DNA of 64,000 nt from Pasteurella sp049941595 (GTDB taxonomy: Bacteria; Pseudomonadota; Gammaproteobacteria; Enterobacterales; Pasteurellaceae), in assembly GCA_049941595.1 (NCBI GenBank), contig JBNFNA010000013.1, forward strand, positions 13,670 to 77,669, given 5' to 3'. Position numbers and translations under genes: made by a program. The notes under the pieces are model-generated. The model was not told where the DNA came from. It saw nothing but the letters and a program-made list of their open reading frames with translations, and ran no database searches. Shown piece after piece: positions 8,382-17,527 of this stretch; the first letter of the stretch is position 1, and each line of letters starts with the position of its first letter.

Positions 8382-8822
8382 TTATTTTTTAATTAAAGGT
8401 AAGTTTGCTGAACGCCAGCCCGCAATACCCTCTTTTAAAGTATAAACACGGTTAAACCCTTGTTTTGCTAACAATTCTGCAGAGGCATTTGATGTTAAGC
8501 CTGTTGCACAAACAACAATCACTGGGGTTTCTTTGTGATGTTCAATCTTACCAACATTTTGATTTTTAATTTCTGTTGGAAGCACATTCACACTATTAAT
8601 AATATGACCACGTTGGAATTCATCAATAGTACGTAAATCCACAACAATAGCATCTTCATTATTCATTAAGCTGGTTGCTTCTGCATTGCTTACTACTTTA
8701 ACTTTTGTTGTTGCTGCTTTAATAAAGGAATAAATCACAGTAAAAAATACCGCAAACCAACACACCACCATTAACGTATGGTTTTGGGCAAATTCTTTTG
8801 CCATTGGAATAAATTCTTGCAT
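8382..8822 (-). CDS. yibN: Membrane-anchored rhodanese-like protein (YibN type)
   Basis: 146 residues. One N-terminal membrane helix (about 15-35) is followed by a rhodanese domain: VVDLRTIDEFQRGHI, then the loop VVCATGLTSNASA with the candidate catalytic cysteine, and a C-terminal GIAGWRSANLPL. Family members transfer sulfane sulfur, but the physiological substrate of YibN is unknown. It is the first gene of the yibN-secB-gpsA-cysE cluster; synteny rather than biochemistry supports the symbol. Confidence 0.88.
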   Translation of the reverse strand: MQEFIPMAKEFAQNHTLMVVCWFAVFFTVIYSFIKAATTKVKVVSNAEATSLMNNEDAIVVDLRTIDEFQRGHIINSVNVLPTEIKNQNVGKIEHHKETPVIVVCATGLTSNASAELLAKQGFNRVYTLKEGIAGWRSANLPLIKK

Positions 8823-9001
8823 TTTTTTCTCAAAGTAAAGTTTAAAAATAAGGCTTTAAGTATAACCGCACTTTGAATATCTTTCAAAGAAAGTATTTCA
8901 TTTTAATTGATCTATATTATGGATAGGGTACCCAATTATTGTTATGATTAGCCGGCAATCTGAAAGACAAATACAAACATCTATTTTCAGCTCAAAACGG
9001 T

Positions 9002-9019
9002 ATCCTCCACTCGGAGGAT
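9002..9019 (+). other. Hairpin in the dcuB 5' leader
   Basis: ATCCTCC (9002-9008) pairs with GGAGGAT (9013-9019) around a four-base loop, about 30 nt before the dcuB start. The right arm contains a GGAGG that is not at Shine-Dalgarno distance from dcuB. The rest of 8823-9050 is AT-rich and holds no gene that I accept. Confidence 0.45.
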
Positions 9020-9050
9020 GTTCAATCTAATATAATCAAAAGGATACATT

Positions 9051-10364
9051 ATGTTTCTTATTCAATTTGGCATAGTTTTACTCTGTATTCTAGTCGGTGC
9101 GCGTATTGGTGGTATCGGGCTCGGAGTAATGGGAGGTTTAGGTCTTGCTATTCTCTCTTTTGGGTTTGGTTTAAAACCAGCTGGCTTACCAATCGATGTT
9201 ATGTTTATGATTATGGCGGTAGTGTCAGCAGCAGCTGCAATGCAAGCCTCTGGCGGTTTAGACTATATGATCAAAATCGCAACACGTATCTTACGTAAAA
9301 ATCCAAAACACATTACCTTTATGGCTCCCGCAGTAACTTGGACATTCACTGTGTTAGCGGGTACAGGCCACGTAGCTTACTCTGTACTTCCAGTTATTGC
9401 AGAGGTGAGCCGTCATAACGGCATTCGTCCTGAACGCCCACTTTCAATGGCAGTAATTGCATCACAATTTGCGATTGTGGCAAGTCCGATCGCTGCGGCA
9501 GTTGTGGCTGTTGTAAACTACTTAGAACCACAAGGCATCACATTAGGTAACGTATTAGGCGTGACAATTCCTGCCACTGTTTTAGGTATCTTTGTTGCTT
9601 GTTTATTCGTAAATAAAATGGGTAAAGAATTACACGAAGATCCAATATATTTAGCGAAATTGAAAGATCCTGAATATGTAAAAGAAAGCCAAGCGCAATC
9701 AACCATTGGCGAGATGGAAATTTCTAAAAACGCAAAAATTTCTGTAAGCATCTTCTTATTTGCGGCATTACTTGTTGTGTTAATGGGTACATTCAAAGAA
9801 TTACGCCCAGCTTTTGACGGCAAACCAATGGGTATGGCACATACAATTGAAATCGTAATGTTATCTGCAGGTGCATTGATTATGCTTATCTGTAAACCAG
9901 ACGGCACTGCGGTAACAAAAGGGTCAGTATTCCACGCAGGTATGCGTGCGGTTATCGCCATCTTCGGTATTGCGTGGTTAGGTGATACTTTAATGCAAGC
10001 GCACATCACAGAAGTGAAAGAATCTGTGAAATACCTTGTAGAAACAGCACCTTGGGCATTCGCTTTCGCATTATTCGCACTTTCTGTATTAGTTAACAGC
10101 CAAGGGGCAACTGTTGCGACGTTATTCCCGTTAGGTATCGCTTTAGGTATCCCTGCGCCAATCTTAATCGGTACATTCGTTGCGGTGAATGGTTACTTCT
10201 TCATCCCAAACTACGGTCCAATCATTGCATCATTAGACTTTGATACCACTGGTACTACACGCATTGGTAAATTCATTTTCAACCACAGCTTTATGTTGCC
10301 AGGCTTATTAAGTATGGCATTCTCTTTAGGGTTCGGTTTACTGTTTGCAAACCTTTTCCTATAA
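9051..10364 (+). CDS. dcuB: Anaerobic C4-dicarboxylate transporter
   Basis: 437 residues of alternating hydrophobic segments, typical of the DcuA/DcuB family. Characteristic stretches are GARIGGIGLGVMGGLG, NPKHITFMAPAVTWTFTVLAGTGH and FIPNYGPIIASLDFDTTGTTRIGKFIFNHSF. It exchanges fumarate, malate or aspartate for succinate at the inner membrane during fumarate respiration. It is monocistronic, with AAAGGA before the ATG and a strong terminator after the stop. Choice of DcuB over DcuA rests on overall resemblance and is less certain than the family. Confidence 0.92.
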   Translation: MFLIQFGIVLLCILVGARIGGIGLGVMGGLGLAILSFGFGLKPAGLPIDVMFMIMAVVSAAAAMQASGGLDYMIKIATRILRKNPKHITFMAPAVTWTFTVLAGTGHVAYSVLPVIAEVSRHNGIRPERPLSMAVIASQFAIVASPIAAAVVAVVNYLEPQGITLGNVLGVTIPATVLGIFVACLFVNKMGKELHEDPIYLAKLKDPEYVKESQAQSTIGEMEISKNAKISVSIFLFAALLVVLMGTFKELRPAFDGKPMGMAHTIEIVMLSAGALIMLICKPDGTAVTKGSVFHAGMRAVIAIFGIAWLGDTLMQAHITEVKESVKYLVETAPWAFAFALFALSVLVNSQGATVATLFPLGIALGIPAPILIGTFVAVNGYFFIPNYGPIIASLDFDTTGTTRIGKFIFNHSFMLPGLLSMAFSLGFGLLFANLFL

Positions 10365-10395
10365 GTCGCTATTAAGTGTAGAAAGCAGAGCGTAA

Positions 10396-10433
10396 AAAAG
10401 CGGTTTGATGTGAAGTCAAACCGCTTTTCTTTT
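10396..10433. terminator. Terminator between convergent dcuB and yjgR
   Basis: AAAAGCGGTTTGA (10396-10408) pairs with TCAAACCGCTTTT (10416-10428), followed by a T-rich run; A-rich on the other side, so it may also act on the minus strand. Confidence 0.85.
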
Positions 10434-10505
10434 TTCTTTTTTCATTTGTCGGTCATTCATTAAAATGAAAACTTTCAAAAAAATGACCGCACTTTTACGC
10501 CGTGG

Positions 10506-12005
10506 CTATTTCTTCAATGCACCCAAAATGCCACGCATAATTTGTTTAGTCACTTGGCTACGAATGCTACGACCCACAGATTTTGCCACACCACTCACGA
10601 TTTCTTCTGTGACAGTCAATTTCTCACCACGTTTTTTGGTACCAAAAATCATTCGGCTTAAACTGCCAACTAAACCGCTTTCTTCCTCTTGTTGTGCTTG
10701 TTCTGCTTGTTTTTTTGCAACCGCAGCTAAATCCGCTTGCTGATTGAGGACTTCAAATGCGGACTCATTATCCACTAAATCACGATAGAACGGATAAATA
10801 TCATCATCTTTCACCCAAGCATCTCGATCTGCTGGCGAAATTGGTTTTAACTGGCTTCTCGGTGGGAAGATATAAGCAATTTCTACGGGTGATGGCATCC
10901 CTTTTTCATCTAAGAATGACACTAATGCTTGTCCCACACCGAGCGTCGTAATAGTTTCTGTGACATTGATTTTTGGATTGGTGCGGAAGGTTTCGGCTGC
11001 CGCTTTTACCGCTTTTTGATCACGTGGCGTAAAGGCACGCAAGGCGTGTTGCACACGATTACCTAACTGCCCTAACACTGTGTCAGGTAAATCAAGCGGG
11101 TTCTGTGTCACAAAATACACGCCTACACCTTTAGAACGGATTAAACGCACCACTTGTTCAACTTTATCCACTAACACCGCAGGTGCACCATCAAATAATA
11201 AATGGGCTTCATCGAAGAACATCACAAATTTTGGTTTTTCAGGGTCGCCCACTTCAGGCAAGTTTTCAAATAACTCTGACATTAACCATAATAAAAACGC
11301 ACTGTACATTCTCGGCGAGTTAATTAATTTTTCAGAGTTTAATACGTTGATCACACCACGCCCATCACGGGTCTGTAACCAATCTTCTAGATTTAACGCA
11401 GGTTCACCAAATAAATTTGCTGCTCCTTCATTTTCAAGGGTCAACAATGCACGTTGAATGGCCCCCACACTTGCCGCCGATACGTTGCCGTATTCCACTT
11501 GGAACGTTTTGGCGTTATCTGCCACATATTTCAACATTGCACGCAGATCTTTTAAATCAATGAGCAATAAGCCTTTATCATCAGCCACGCGGAACACTAA
11601 ATTCAACAAGCCTTCTTGTGTTGCATTAAGATTTAATAAGCGTGACAGCAATAGTGGGCCCATTTCTGAAATGGTGGTACGCAATGGAATACCGCTTTCA
11701 CCAAACACATCCCAGAACGACACTGGGTAGCCACCTAAATACTTTTCGCCACCTAAATTAAACTGTTCAATACGTTCAGCGATTTTGCCTTGATATTGCC
11801 CCGCTTGAACTAAACCTGATAAGTCCCCTTTCACATCCACTAAAAAAACAGGCACGCCATCATCACTGAATGCTTCTGCCATTTTGCGTAATGTAACGGT
11901 TTTTCCTGTTCCTGTTGCCCCTGCAATTAAACCGTGACGGTTTGCCATTTTTGCGGTAATACCGAGCTGTTGTCCTTGCTCAGTTTGTGAAAGAAGATAT
12001 TGCAT
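10506..12005 (-). CDS. yjgR: HerA-like ATPase of the YjgR family (DUF853)
   Basis: 499 residues, matching E. coli YjgR length. The N-terminus has a Walker A motif in GLIAGATGTGKTVTLRKMAE and a following VFLVDVKGDLSGL. A Walker B-like FVMFFDEAHLLFDG and the arginine-finger region TQNPLDLPDTVLGQLGNRVQHALRAF are typical of HerA/FtsK-type ATPases. A basic, Gly-rich C-terminal tail follows. The cellular role is unknown; a DNA-associated motor function is inferred from the family. It is not next to NurA-type nuclease or other defence genes, so a housekeeping role is more likely. AAGGATA precedes the ATG. Confidence 0.88.
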   Translation of the reverse strand: MQYLLSQTEQGQQLGITAKMANRHGLIAGATGTGKTVTLRKMAEAFSDDGVPVFLVDVKGDLSGLVQAGQYQGKIAERIEQFNLGGEKYLGGYPVSFWDVFGESGIPLRTTISEMGPLLLSRLLNLNATQEGLLNLVFRVADDKGLLLIDLKDLRAMLKYVADNAKTFQVEYGNVSAASVGAIQRALLTLENEGAANLFGEPALNLEDWLQTRDGRGVINVLNSEKLINSPRMYSAFLLWLMSELFENLPEVGDPEKPKFVMFFDEAHLLFDGAPAVLVDKVEQVVRLIRSKGVGVYFVTQNPLDLPDTVLGQLGNRVQHALRAFTPRDQKAVKAAAETFRTNPKINVTETITTLGVGQALVSFLDEKGMPSPVEIAYIFPPRSQLKPISPADRDAWVKDDDIYPFYRDLVDNESAFEVLNQQADLAAVAKKQAEQAQQEEESGLVGSLSRMIFGTKKRGEKLTVTEEIVSGVAKSVGRSIRSQVTKQIMRGILGALKK

Positions 12006-12064
12006 AGCTGTTTATCCTTAAAGAAAAAATGATCGCTTCATAATAAGAAAAAAAGCGAATAGGG

Positions 12065-12181
12065 TCAAAAGATACCTGATAAAAAATCCCATTCAGCACG
12101 CCATTCTTCTGGCTCAAACGTTTCTTCAAAATGACAGTAAAAAAATGCGGATAAAAACCAGATTTTGTCGCTTTCTGTCAT
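12065..12181 (-). CDS. Possible small acidic protein (38 aa) upstream of yjgR
   Basis: A 38-codon frame on the minus strand starts at an ATG and ends 60 bp before yjgR. It encodes MTESDKIWFLSAFF... and ends EPEEWRAEWDFLSGIF, rich in Trp, Phe and Glu, with codon choice like its neighbours. No good Shine-Dalgarno is visible. The frame stays open 11 codons upstream of the ATG, across an uptake signal, back to an in-frame TAG, so it could instead be the tail of a lost longer gene. It overlaps the region upstream of the gyrB promoter. I do not recognise a family. Confidence 0.35.
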   Translation of the reverse strand: MTESDKIWFLSAFFYCHFEETFEPEEWRAEWDFLSGIF

Positions 12182-12234
12182 TGAAATTTCTGAAAAATCG
12201 ACCGCACTTATTCTTAGCTAATTTGCCAAAAATT

Positions 12235-12243
12235 TGCTATAAT
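12235..12243 (+). promoter_or_regulatory. gyrB promoter, extended -10
   Basis: TGCTATAAT is a perfect extended -10 element 37 nt before the gyrB start. No good -35 is visible, as is usual with extended -10 promoters. Confidence 0.65.
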
Positions 12244-12279
12244 CTCACCAATTTTTTACGGTTTAAAAAGAGAGAGACA

Positions 12280-14700
12280 ATGTCAAATAATACCCCTGAA
12301 AATTATGGTGCGAATAGTATTAAGGTCTTAAAAGGACTGGATGCGGTGCGTAAACGTCCTGGTATGTACATTGGGGATACAGATGACGGCACAGGCTTAC
12401 ATCATATGGTTTTTGAAGTGGTGGATAACTCCATTGATGAAGCCTTAGCAGGCTATGCAAAAGATATTACTGTGACAATCCACACGGATAACTCGGTTTC
12501 TGTACAAGATGACGGCCGTGGAATTCCAGTTGATATTCACCCAGAAGAAGGCGTTTCTGCTGCAGAAGTCATTATGACTGTATTACACGCAGGCGGTAAA
12601 TTTGACGATAACTCGTATAAAGTGTCTGGTGGTTTGCACGGCGTGGGCGTATCTGTGGTAAACGCATTATCTGACAAATTGCAATTAACTATTCGTCGTC
12701 AAGGCAAAGTTCACGAACAAATTTACCATTTAGGTGAACCTGAAGCGCCATTAGCGGCAATCGGTGAAACCGATCAAACTGGGACTGCTGTTCGTTTCTG
12801 GCCAAGCCCGACAATTTTCAATAACATCGAATTTGAATACGATATTTTGGCAAAACGCTTACGTGAATTGTCATTCTTAAATTCAGGTGTGTCGATTAAA
12901 TTATTTGATAAACGTAACGACAGACACGATCACTTTCATTATGAAGGCGGTATTCAAGCCTTCGTTGAATATTTAAACCGTAATAAGAATCCAATTCACC
13001 AAAAACCATTCTATTTCTCAACCGAGAAAGACGGCATTGGTGTGGAAGTGTCAATGCAATGGAATGACAGCTTTAACGAAAACGTATATTGCTTCACAAA
13101 CAATATTCCACAGCGTGATGGTGGTACTCACTTAGCCGGTTTCCGTGGTGCGTTAACCCGTAGTTTAAATAACTATATGGAAAACGAAGGTCACAATAAA
13201 AAATCAAAAGTGGCAACATCAGGTGATGATGCACGTGAAGGTTTAGTGGCAATTATTTCGGTGAAAGTGCCCGATCCAAAATTCTCTTCACAAACCAAAG
13301 ATAAATTAGTGTCTTCCGAAGTGAAAAGTGCGGTTGAATCGGTGATGAATGAATATTTACAACAATATTTATTAGAAAACCCATCAGATGCGAAAATCAT
13401 TGTCGGTAAAATTATTGATGCGGCACGCGCGCGTGAAGCGGCGCGTAAAGCACGTGAAATGACACGCCGTAAAGGAGCATTAGATTTAGGTGGCTTACCG
13501 GGTAAACTTGCTGATTGTCAAGAACGTGACCCTGCGTTATCTGAATTATACCTCGTGGAGGGGGACTCTGCGGGCGGTTCAGCAAAACAAGGTCGTAACC
13601 GTAAAAACCAAGCGATTTTGCCATTAAAAGGGAAAATCCTAAACGTAGAAAAAGCACGTTTCGACAAAATGTTATCTTCTGCGGAAGTAGGCACATTAAT
13701 CACTGCCCTTGGTTGCGGTATTGGTCGTGATGAATACAACCCTGAAAAATTACGTTATCACAGCATCATTATTATGACCGATGCTGACGTGGACGGTGCA
13801 CACATTCGTACCTTATTGTTGACCTTCTTTTATCGTCAAATGCCAGAGCTCATCGAACGAGGCCACGTTTATATTGCTCAACCGCCTTTATATAAAGTGA
13901 AAAAAGGTAAACAAGAGCAATATATCAAAGACGATGAAGCAATGGTGCAATATGAAGTGGCTCTTGCATTAGAAAATGCCGCACTTTATGTGAATGCAAA
14001 TGCACCAGCGATGAATGGTTTAGCGTTGGAAAATTTAGTGTCTGAATATAATGCAGTGCATAAAATGATTGGCCGTTTGACCCGTCATTATCCTGAAGCG
14101 GTATTAAAAGAGCTGATTTACCACCCTGAACTCACCACCGAATTAATGGCACAAGAAAGTGCGGTCGATGCTTGGGCAAAATCGTTAGTTGAAAAATTAG
14201 TGGCGAAAGAAAGCAATGGTAACCATTACAGCTACCGCACGGTATTTAACAGCGAACGTCATTTATATGAAGCCGTATTAACTGTTCGCACGCACGGTAT
14301 CGATACAGATTACTTCTTGAACTTCCAATTTGCGACAGGTAGCGAATACGGTCGCATTATGAAATTGGGCAAACAGCTTGTGGGCTTAATTGAGGAAGGC
14401 GCATACATTATGCGTGGCGAGCGTAAACTTGAGATTACCTCGTTTGAACAAGCGGTTGAATGGTTAGTGAAAGAATCTCGTCGTGGCTTAATGGTACAGC
14501 GTTATAAAGGGTTGGGCGAAATGAACCCAGAGCAGCTTTGGGAAACCACAATGGATCCAAATGCACGCCGTATGTTAAAAGTATCAATTAAAGATGCTGT
14601 CGCAGCAGATCAATTATTCACCACATTAATGGGTGATGAAGTTGAACCTCGTCGTGAATTTATAGAAAGCAACGCATTACACGCAAATTTAGATATTTAA
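12280..14700 (+). CDS. gyrB: DNA gyrase subunit B
   Basis: 806 residues from the ATG at 12280, close to E. coli GyrB (804). I chose this start because MSNNTPENYGANSIKVLKGLDAVRKRPGMYIG matches family N-termini and AGAGAG precedes it; the frame is open further upstream only by chance. Visible parts are the GHKL ATPase (VDNSIDEALAG, HAGGKFDDNSYKVSGGLHGVG), the transducer, and the TOPRIM domain (LYLVEGDSAGGSAKQGRNRKNQAILPLKGK, then MTDADVDGAHIRTLLLTFFYR). The C-terminus has the QRYKGLGEMNPEQLWETTMDP motif. It supercoils DNA together with GyrA. Confidence 0.99.
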   Translation: MSNNTPENYGANSIKVLKGLDAVRKRPGMYIGDTDDGTGLHHMVFEVVDNSIDEALAGYAKDITVTIHTDNSVSVQDDGRGIPVDIHPEEGVSAAEVIMTVLHAGGKFDDNSYKVSGGLHGVGVSVVNALSDKLQLTIRRQGKVHEQIYHLGEPEAPLAAIGETDQTGTAVRFWPSPTIFNNIEFEYDILAKRLRELSFLNSGVSIKLFDKRNDRHDHFHYEGGIQAFVEYLNRNKNPIHQKPFYFSTEKDGIGVEVSMQWNDSFNENVYCFTNNIPQRDGGTHLAGFRGALTRSLNNYMENEGHNKKSKVATSGDDAREGLVAIISVKVPDPKFSSQTKDKLVSSEVKSAVESVMNEYLQQYLLENPSDAKIIVGKIIDAARAREAARKAREMTRRKGALDLGGLPGKLADCQERDPALSELYLVEGDSAGGSAKQGRNRKNQAILPLKGKILNVEKARFDKMLSSAEVGTLITALGCGIGRDEYNPEKLRYHSIIIMTDADVDGAHIRTLLLTFFYRQMPELIERGHVYIAQPPLYKVKKGKQEQYIKDDEAMVQYEVALALENAALYVNANAPAMNGLALENLVSEYNAVHKMIGRLTRHYPEAVLKELIYHPELTTELMAQESAVDAWAKSLVEKLVAKESNGNHYSYRTVFNSERHLYEAVLTVRTHGIDTDYFLNFQFATGSEYGRIMKLGKQLVGLIEEGAYIMRGERKLEITSFEQAVEWLVKESRRGLMVQRYKGLGEMNPEQLWETTMDPNARRMLKVSIKDAVAADQLFTTLMGDEVEPRREFIESNALHANLDI

Positions 14701-14726
14701 TTTAAAAATCTGCTTTTTATTTCATC

Positions 14727-14766
14727 AAGTGCGGTTAAAATAAATGCAATATTAACCGCACTTTTT
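14727..14766 (+). terminator. gyrB terminator built from inverted uptake signals
   Basis: AAGTGCGGTTAA (14727-14738) pairs with TTAACCGCACTT (14752-14763) and T residues follow. Both arms are uptake signal sequences. Confidence 0.8.
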
Positions 14767-14774
14767 ATAATTCA

Positions 14775-15635
14775 ATGCTATACCAAATTATTGCGCTCTT
14801 TATTTGGGCAAGTTCTTTCGTTGCCGGCAAATATGCCTTCACAATGCTTGATCCCGTTCTCACCGTTCAAACCCGTTTAATCATCATCTCTTTGTTGATC
14901 TTTCCTTTATTTTTGCGCCATTGGAAAAAAGTGGACAAAGCCGTCCGACCACAATTATGGTGGCTAGGTTTTCTCAATTATCCCGCAATTTTCTTGTTAC
15001 AATTCATAGGATTGCATTACACTTCAGCAGCTAGTGCGGCGACGATTATCGGTTTAGAACCGTTGCTCATCGTCTTTATGGGGCATTTTTTCTTCAAAGA
15101 TAAAGCCGCTTGGTATCATTGGTTTTTTGGTGCAATGGCATTTATTGGGGTTGCGATTTTAATTGCGGGCGGGCGTAGTGAAGGGGAAATCACGCTATTT
15201 GGTTGCACACTCATTTTATTAGCAGGGTTACTTTTCGCCAGCTGTTTACGTTGGACAAAATCGATGATCGGGCAAATCACTGCCACCGCCTACACGGCTA
15301 TTTCAGTGGTGCTTGGTGCCATTACTTGCTTACCTTTCACGCTGATCTTCACCCAAAATTGGGAGATTAATTGGAACTGGCAAGGGCTAGCGGGCTTACT
15401 TTACCTCGCTATTTTTTGTAGTTGGATTGCCTACTGGCTATGGAATAAAGGGCTAAATTCCACCCACACCAATTTAACTGGATTATTAACCGCACTTGAG
15501 CCAATTTTTGGTGTCGCTTTAGCGATTTTATTACTTGGTGAGAGCGTGTCATTACTTTCTTGGTTCGGCATTTTGAGCATTATTACAGCGACCGTGATTG
15601 CCAGTATGATGCCTAGATTTACATCAAAAAAATAA
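14775..15635 (+). CDS. EamA/DMT-family permease
   Basis: 286 residues with about ten membrane helices in two EamA halves. The first begins LIALF-like with WASSFVAGKYAF, and the second half has LYLAIFCSWIAYWLWNKGL, both typical of drug/metabolite transporters. The substrate cannot be read from the sequence. The gene starts only 12 bp after the gyrB terminator hairpin, and no Shine-Dalgarno precedes the ATG. A TATAAT lies just before it, but a transcript starting there would begin inside the start codon, so the promoter position is unclear. Confidence 0.85.
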   Translation: MLYQIIALFIWASSFVAGKYAFTMLDPVLTVQTRLIIISLLIFPLFLRHWKKVDKAVRPQLWWLGFLNYPAIFLLQFIGLHYTSAASAATIIGLEPLLIVFMGHFFFKDKAAWYHWFFGAMAFIGVAILIAGGRSEGEITLFGCTLILLAGLLFASCLRWTKSMIGQITATAYTAISVVLGAITCLPFTLIFTQNWEINWNWQGLAGLLYLAIFCSWIAYWLWNKGLNSTHTNLTGLLTALEPIFGVALAILLLGESVSLLSWFGILSIITATVIASMMPRFTSKK

Positions 15636-15775
15636 CCTTTTCTTTTCTCTAAAAAATGACGGTATGTGCTATAAAATATACCGTTTTTCGATTTATTTTT
15701 AATAAATCCCATTCTCATTTGTGTTAAAATAGCCCACTTGAAATTCACCTACGCTTTTTTAAGGACAAACCTTTT

Positions 15776-17527
15776 ATGATGATCGATAAACGATTAATTA
15801 ACACGGTATCCGACAGTAAAAAATGGGTCGCAAAAACGGTATTATGGAACTGGGTTGCGCTAGTGGCGAGCATTGTCAGTGCGGTCATTTTTGCGCTGTG
15901 TTTAGAACAAGCCTTTGAGCAAACATTAACGCTTGGCACATTATTTAGCTATGCAGTTAACTTGGTGGTTGCTCTTGCAGTGCGTGCTTTGGCAGGCAAG
16001 CTGTCAGTGAAAGCTTCTTATCAAGCCAGTACCAACGTTAAACACGAATTGCGTACGTTTATTTTCCAAAAACTAGCGGCAATGCCGTTAAATCAAGTCA
16101 ACCAACAATCTACCTCATCCATTATTCAAGTGGCATCAGAAGGGGTGGAGCAACTGGAAATCTATTTTGGTCGCTATTTACCACAACTGTTTTACAGTCT
16201 GCTTGCGCCATTAACCTTATTTATTTTCCTCGTTTGGTTTAATGCACCAACAGCGTTGATTTTATTGGTCTGCGTACCTTTAATTCCAATGTCGATTATT
16301 GCGGTGAATAAAATTGCAAAACGCTTATTGCATAAATATTGGTCTATTTATGTGGGCTTGGGCAGTAGCTTCTTAGATAACTTACAAGGTTTAATTACCT
16401 TAAAAATCTATCAAGATGACGACTACAAAGCGAAACAAATGGATATTGAAGCAGAAAAATTCCGTACCATTACGATGAAAGTGCTCACAATGCAACTTAA
16501 CTCGGTGTCTATTATGGACTTATTGGCTTACGGCGGGGCTGCCATCGGGATTTTGACTGCACTGTTGCAATTCCAATCCGATAATTTAGGCATTTTCGGC
16601 GTTATCTTATTTATCTTGTTAGCTTCAGAGTTTTTTATTCCATTGCGTTTGCTTGGCTCGTTCTTCCACGTAGCAATGAACGGTAAAGCTGCATCAGACA
16701 AAATTTTCACCTTACTAGATACGCCTGTGGAAACCAACGAAAGTGCGGTGGATTTTAAAGCAGAAAATCAAGTTCAAGTGGATATCCAAGATTTGCACTT
16801 TGCTTATAACGCTGAAAAACAAGCCATTAATGGGTTAGATTTAACTATCCAACCAAAACAATTAACGGTGTTTGTAGGTAAAAGTGGTTGTGGTAAATCT
16901 ACGCTAGTGTCGCTGTTAATGGGCTTCCATAAAGTACAACAAGGTAAGATTTTATTCAATCAGCAAGAAATTCAAGAGCTTAATCGCCACTCGTTCTATC
17001 GTCACGTGTCGTTAGTCAGCCATAGCTCTTATGTGTTCAAAGGCACCTTGCGTGAAAATATGTTAATGGCGAATTTAAATGCCACAGATGAGCAGATTTT
17101 CGATGTGTTAGAACAAGTTAACCTGGCTAACTTTGTGCGTGAAAATGGTGGCTTAGATATGGCGCTGTTAAGTCGTGGTAGTAACTTGTCTGGTGGACAA
17201 ATTCAGCGTTTAGCCCTTGCACGAGCGTTATTACACAATGCAAGTTTCTACATTTTCGATGAAGCCACCAGCAACATTGACGTGGAAAGCGAAGAAATTA
17301 TCTTGAATTTCATTCAACGCTTAAAAGCTGAAAAAACCATTGTGATGATTTCCCACCGTTTGGCGAATGCCGTTAAAGCAGACCAAATTTATGTGTTACA
17401 ACAAGGTATGTTAGCAGAGCAAGGCAACCACGAAAGTTTAATGGCAGCTAATGGCATTTATGCGGAAATGTTCAATCAACAACGCAATTTAGAGAATATT
17501 CGCAACGGAGGTCAACAATATGCGTAA
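15776..17527 (+). CDS. cydD: CydDC glutathione/cysteine exporter, CydD subunit
   Basis: 583 residues: six membrane helices in the N-terminal half, then an ABC ATPase with Walker A GKSGCGKST, signature LSGGQIQRLALARAL and Walker B FYIFDEATS, and an H-loop in MISHRLANA. CydDC is a heterodimeric ABC exporter of cysteine and glutathione to the periplasm, needed for assembly of cytochrome bd oxidase and periplasmic cytochromes. CydD and CydC are encoded together with an 8-bp overlap. AAGGACA stands before the ATG; a second ATG follows immediately and either may be used. Confidence 0.95.
   Translation: MMIDKRLINTVSDSKKWVAKTVLWNWVALVASIVSAVIFALCLEQAFEQTLTLGTLFSYAVNLVVALAVRALAGKLSVKASYQASTNVKHELRTFIFQKLAAMPLNQVNQQSTSSIIQVASEGVEQLEIYFGRYLPQLFYSLLAPLTLFIFLVWFNAPTALILLVCVPLIPMSIIAVNKIAKRLLHKYWSIYVGLGSSFLDNLQGLITLKIYQDDDYKAKQMDIEAEKFRTITMKVLTMQLNSVSIMDLLAYGGAAIGILTALLQFQSDNLGIFGVILFILLASEFFIPLRLLGSFFHVAMNGKAASDKIFTLLDTPVETNESAVDFKAENQVQVDIQDLHFAYNAEKQAINGLDLTIQPKQLTVFVGKSGCGKSTLVSLLMGFHKVQQGKILFNQQEIQELNRHSFYRHVSLVSHSSYVFKGTLRENMLMANLNATDEQIFDVLEQVNLANFVRENGGLDMALLSRGSNLSGGQIQRLALARALLHNASFYIFDEATSNIDVESEEIILNFIQRLKAEKTIVMISHRLANAVKADQIYVLQQGMLAEQGNHESLMAANGIYAEMFNQQRNLENIRNGGQQYA

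Noticed and set aside
8900..8940. FNR site (TTGAT...) upstream of dcuB.
   Set aside because: Only one half-site is good; the second half has too many mismatches to claim.
8944..9030. A 28-codon frame (MISRQSERQ...) in the dcuB leader as a leader peptide.
   Set aside because: No ribosome-binding site, no regulatory codon pattern, and its end coincides with a leader hairpin; more likely non-coding leader RNA.
10465..10743. Plus-strand frame opposite the end of yjgR.
   Set aside because: Shadow of yjgR; its translation has no family resemblance and it crosses the dcuB terminator region.
12145..12279. An upstream start for gyrB adding 45 residues.
   Set aside because: It crosses an uptake signal and the promoter -10; the ATG at 12280 fits the family N-terminus.
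14766..14775. Leaderless transcript for the EamA gene from the TATAAT just before its ATG.
   Set aside because: The predicted start would fall inside or after the ATG, so a leaderless message does not fit.
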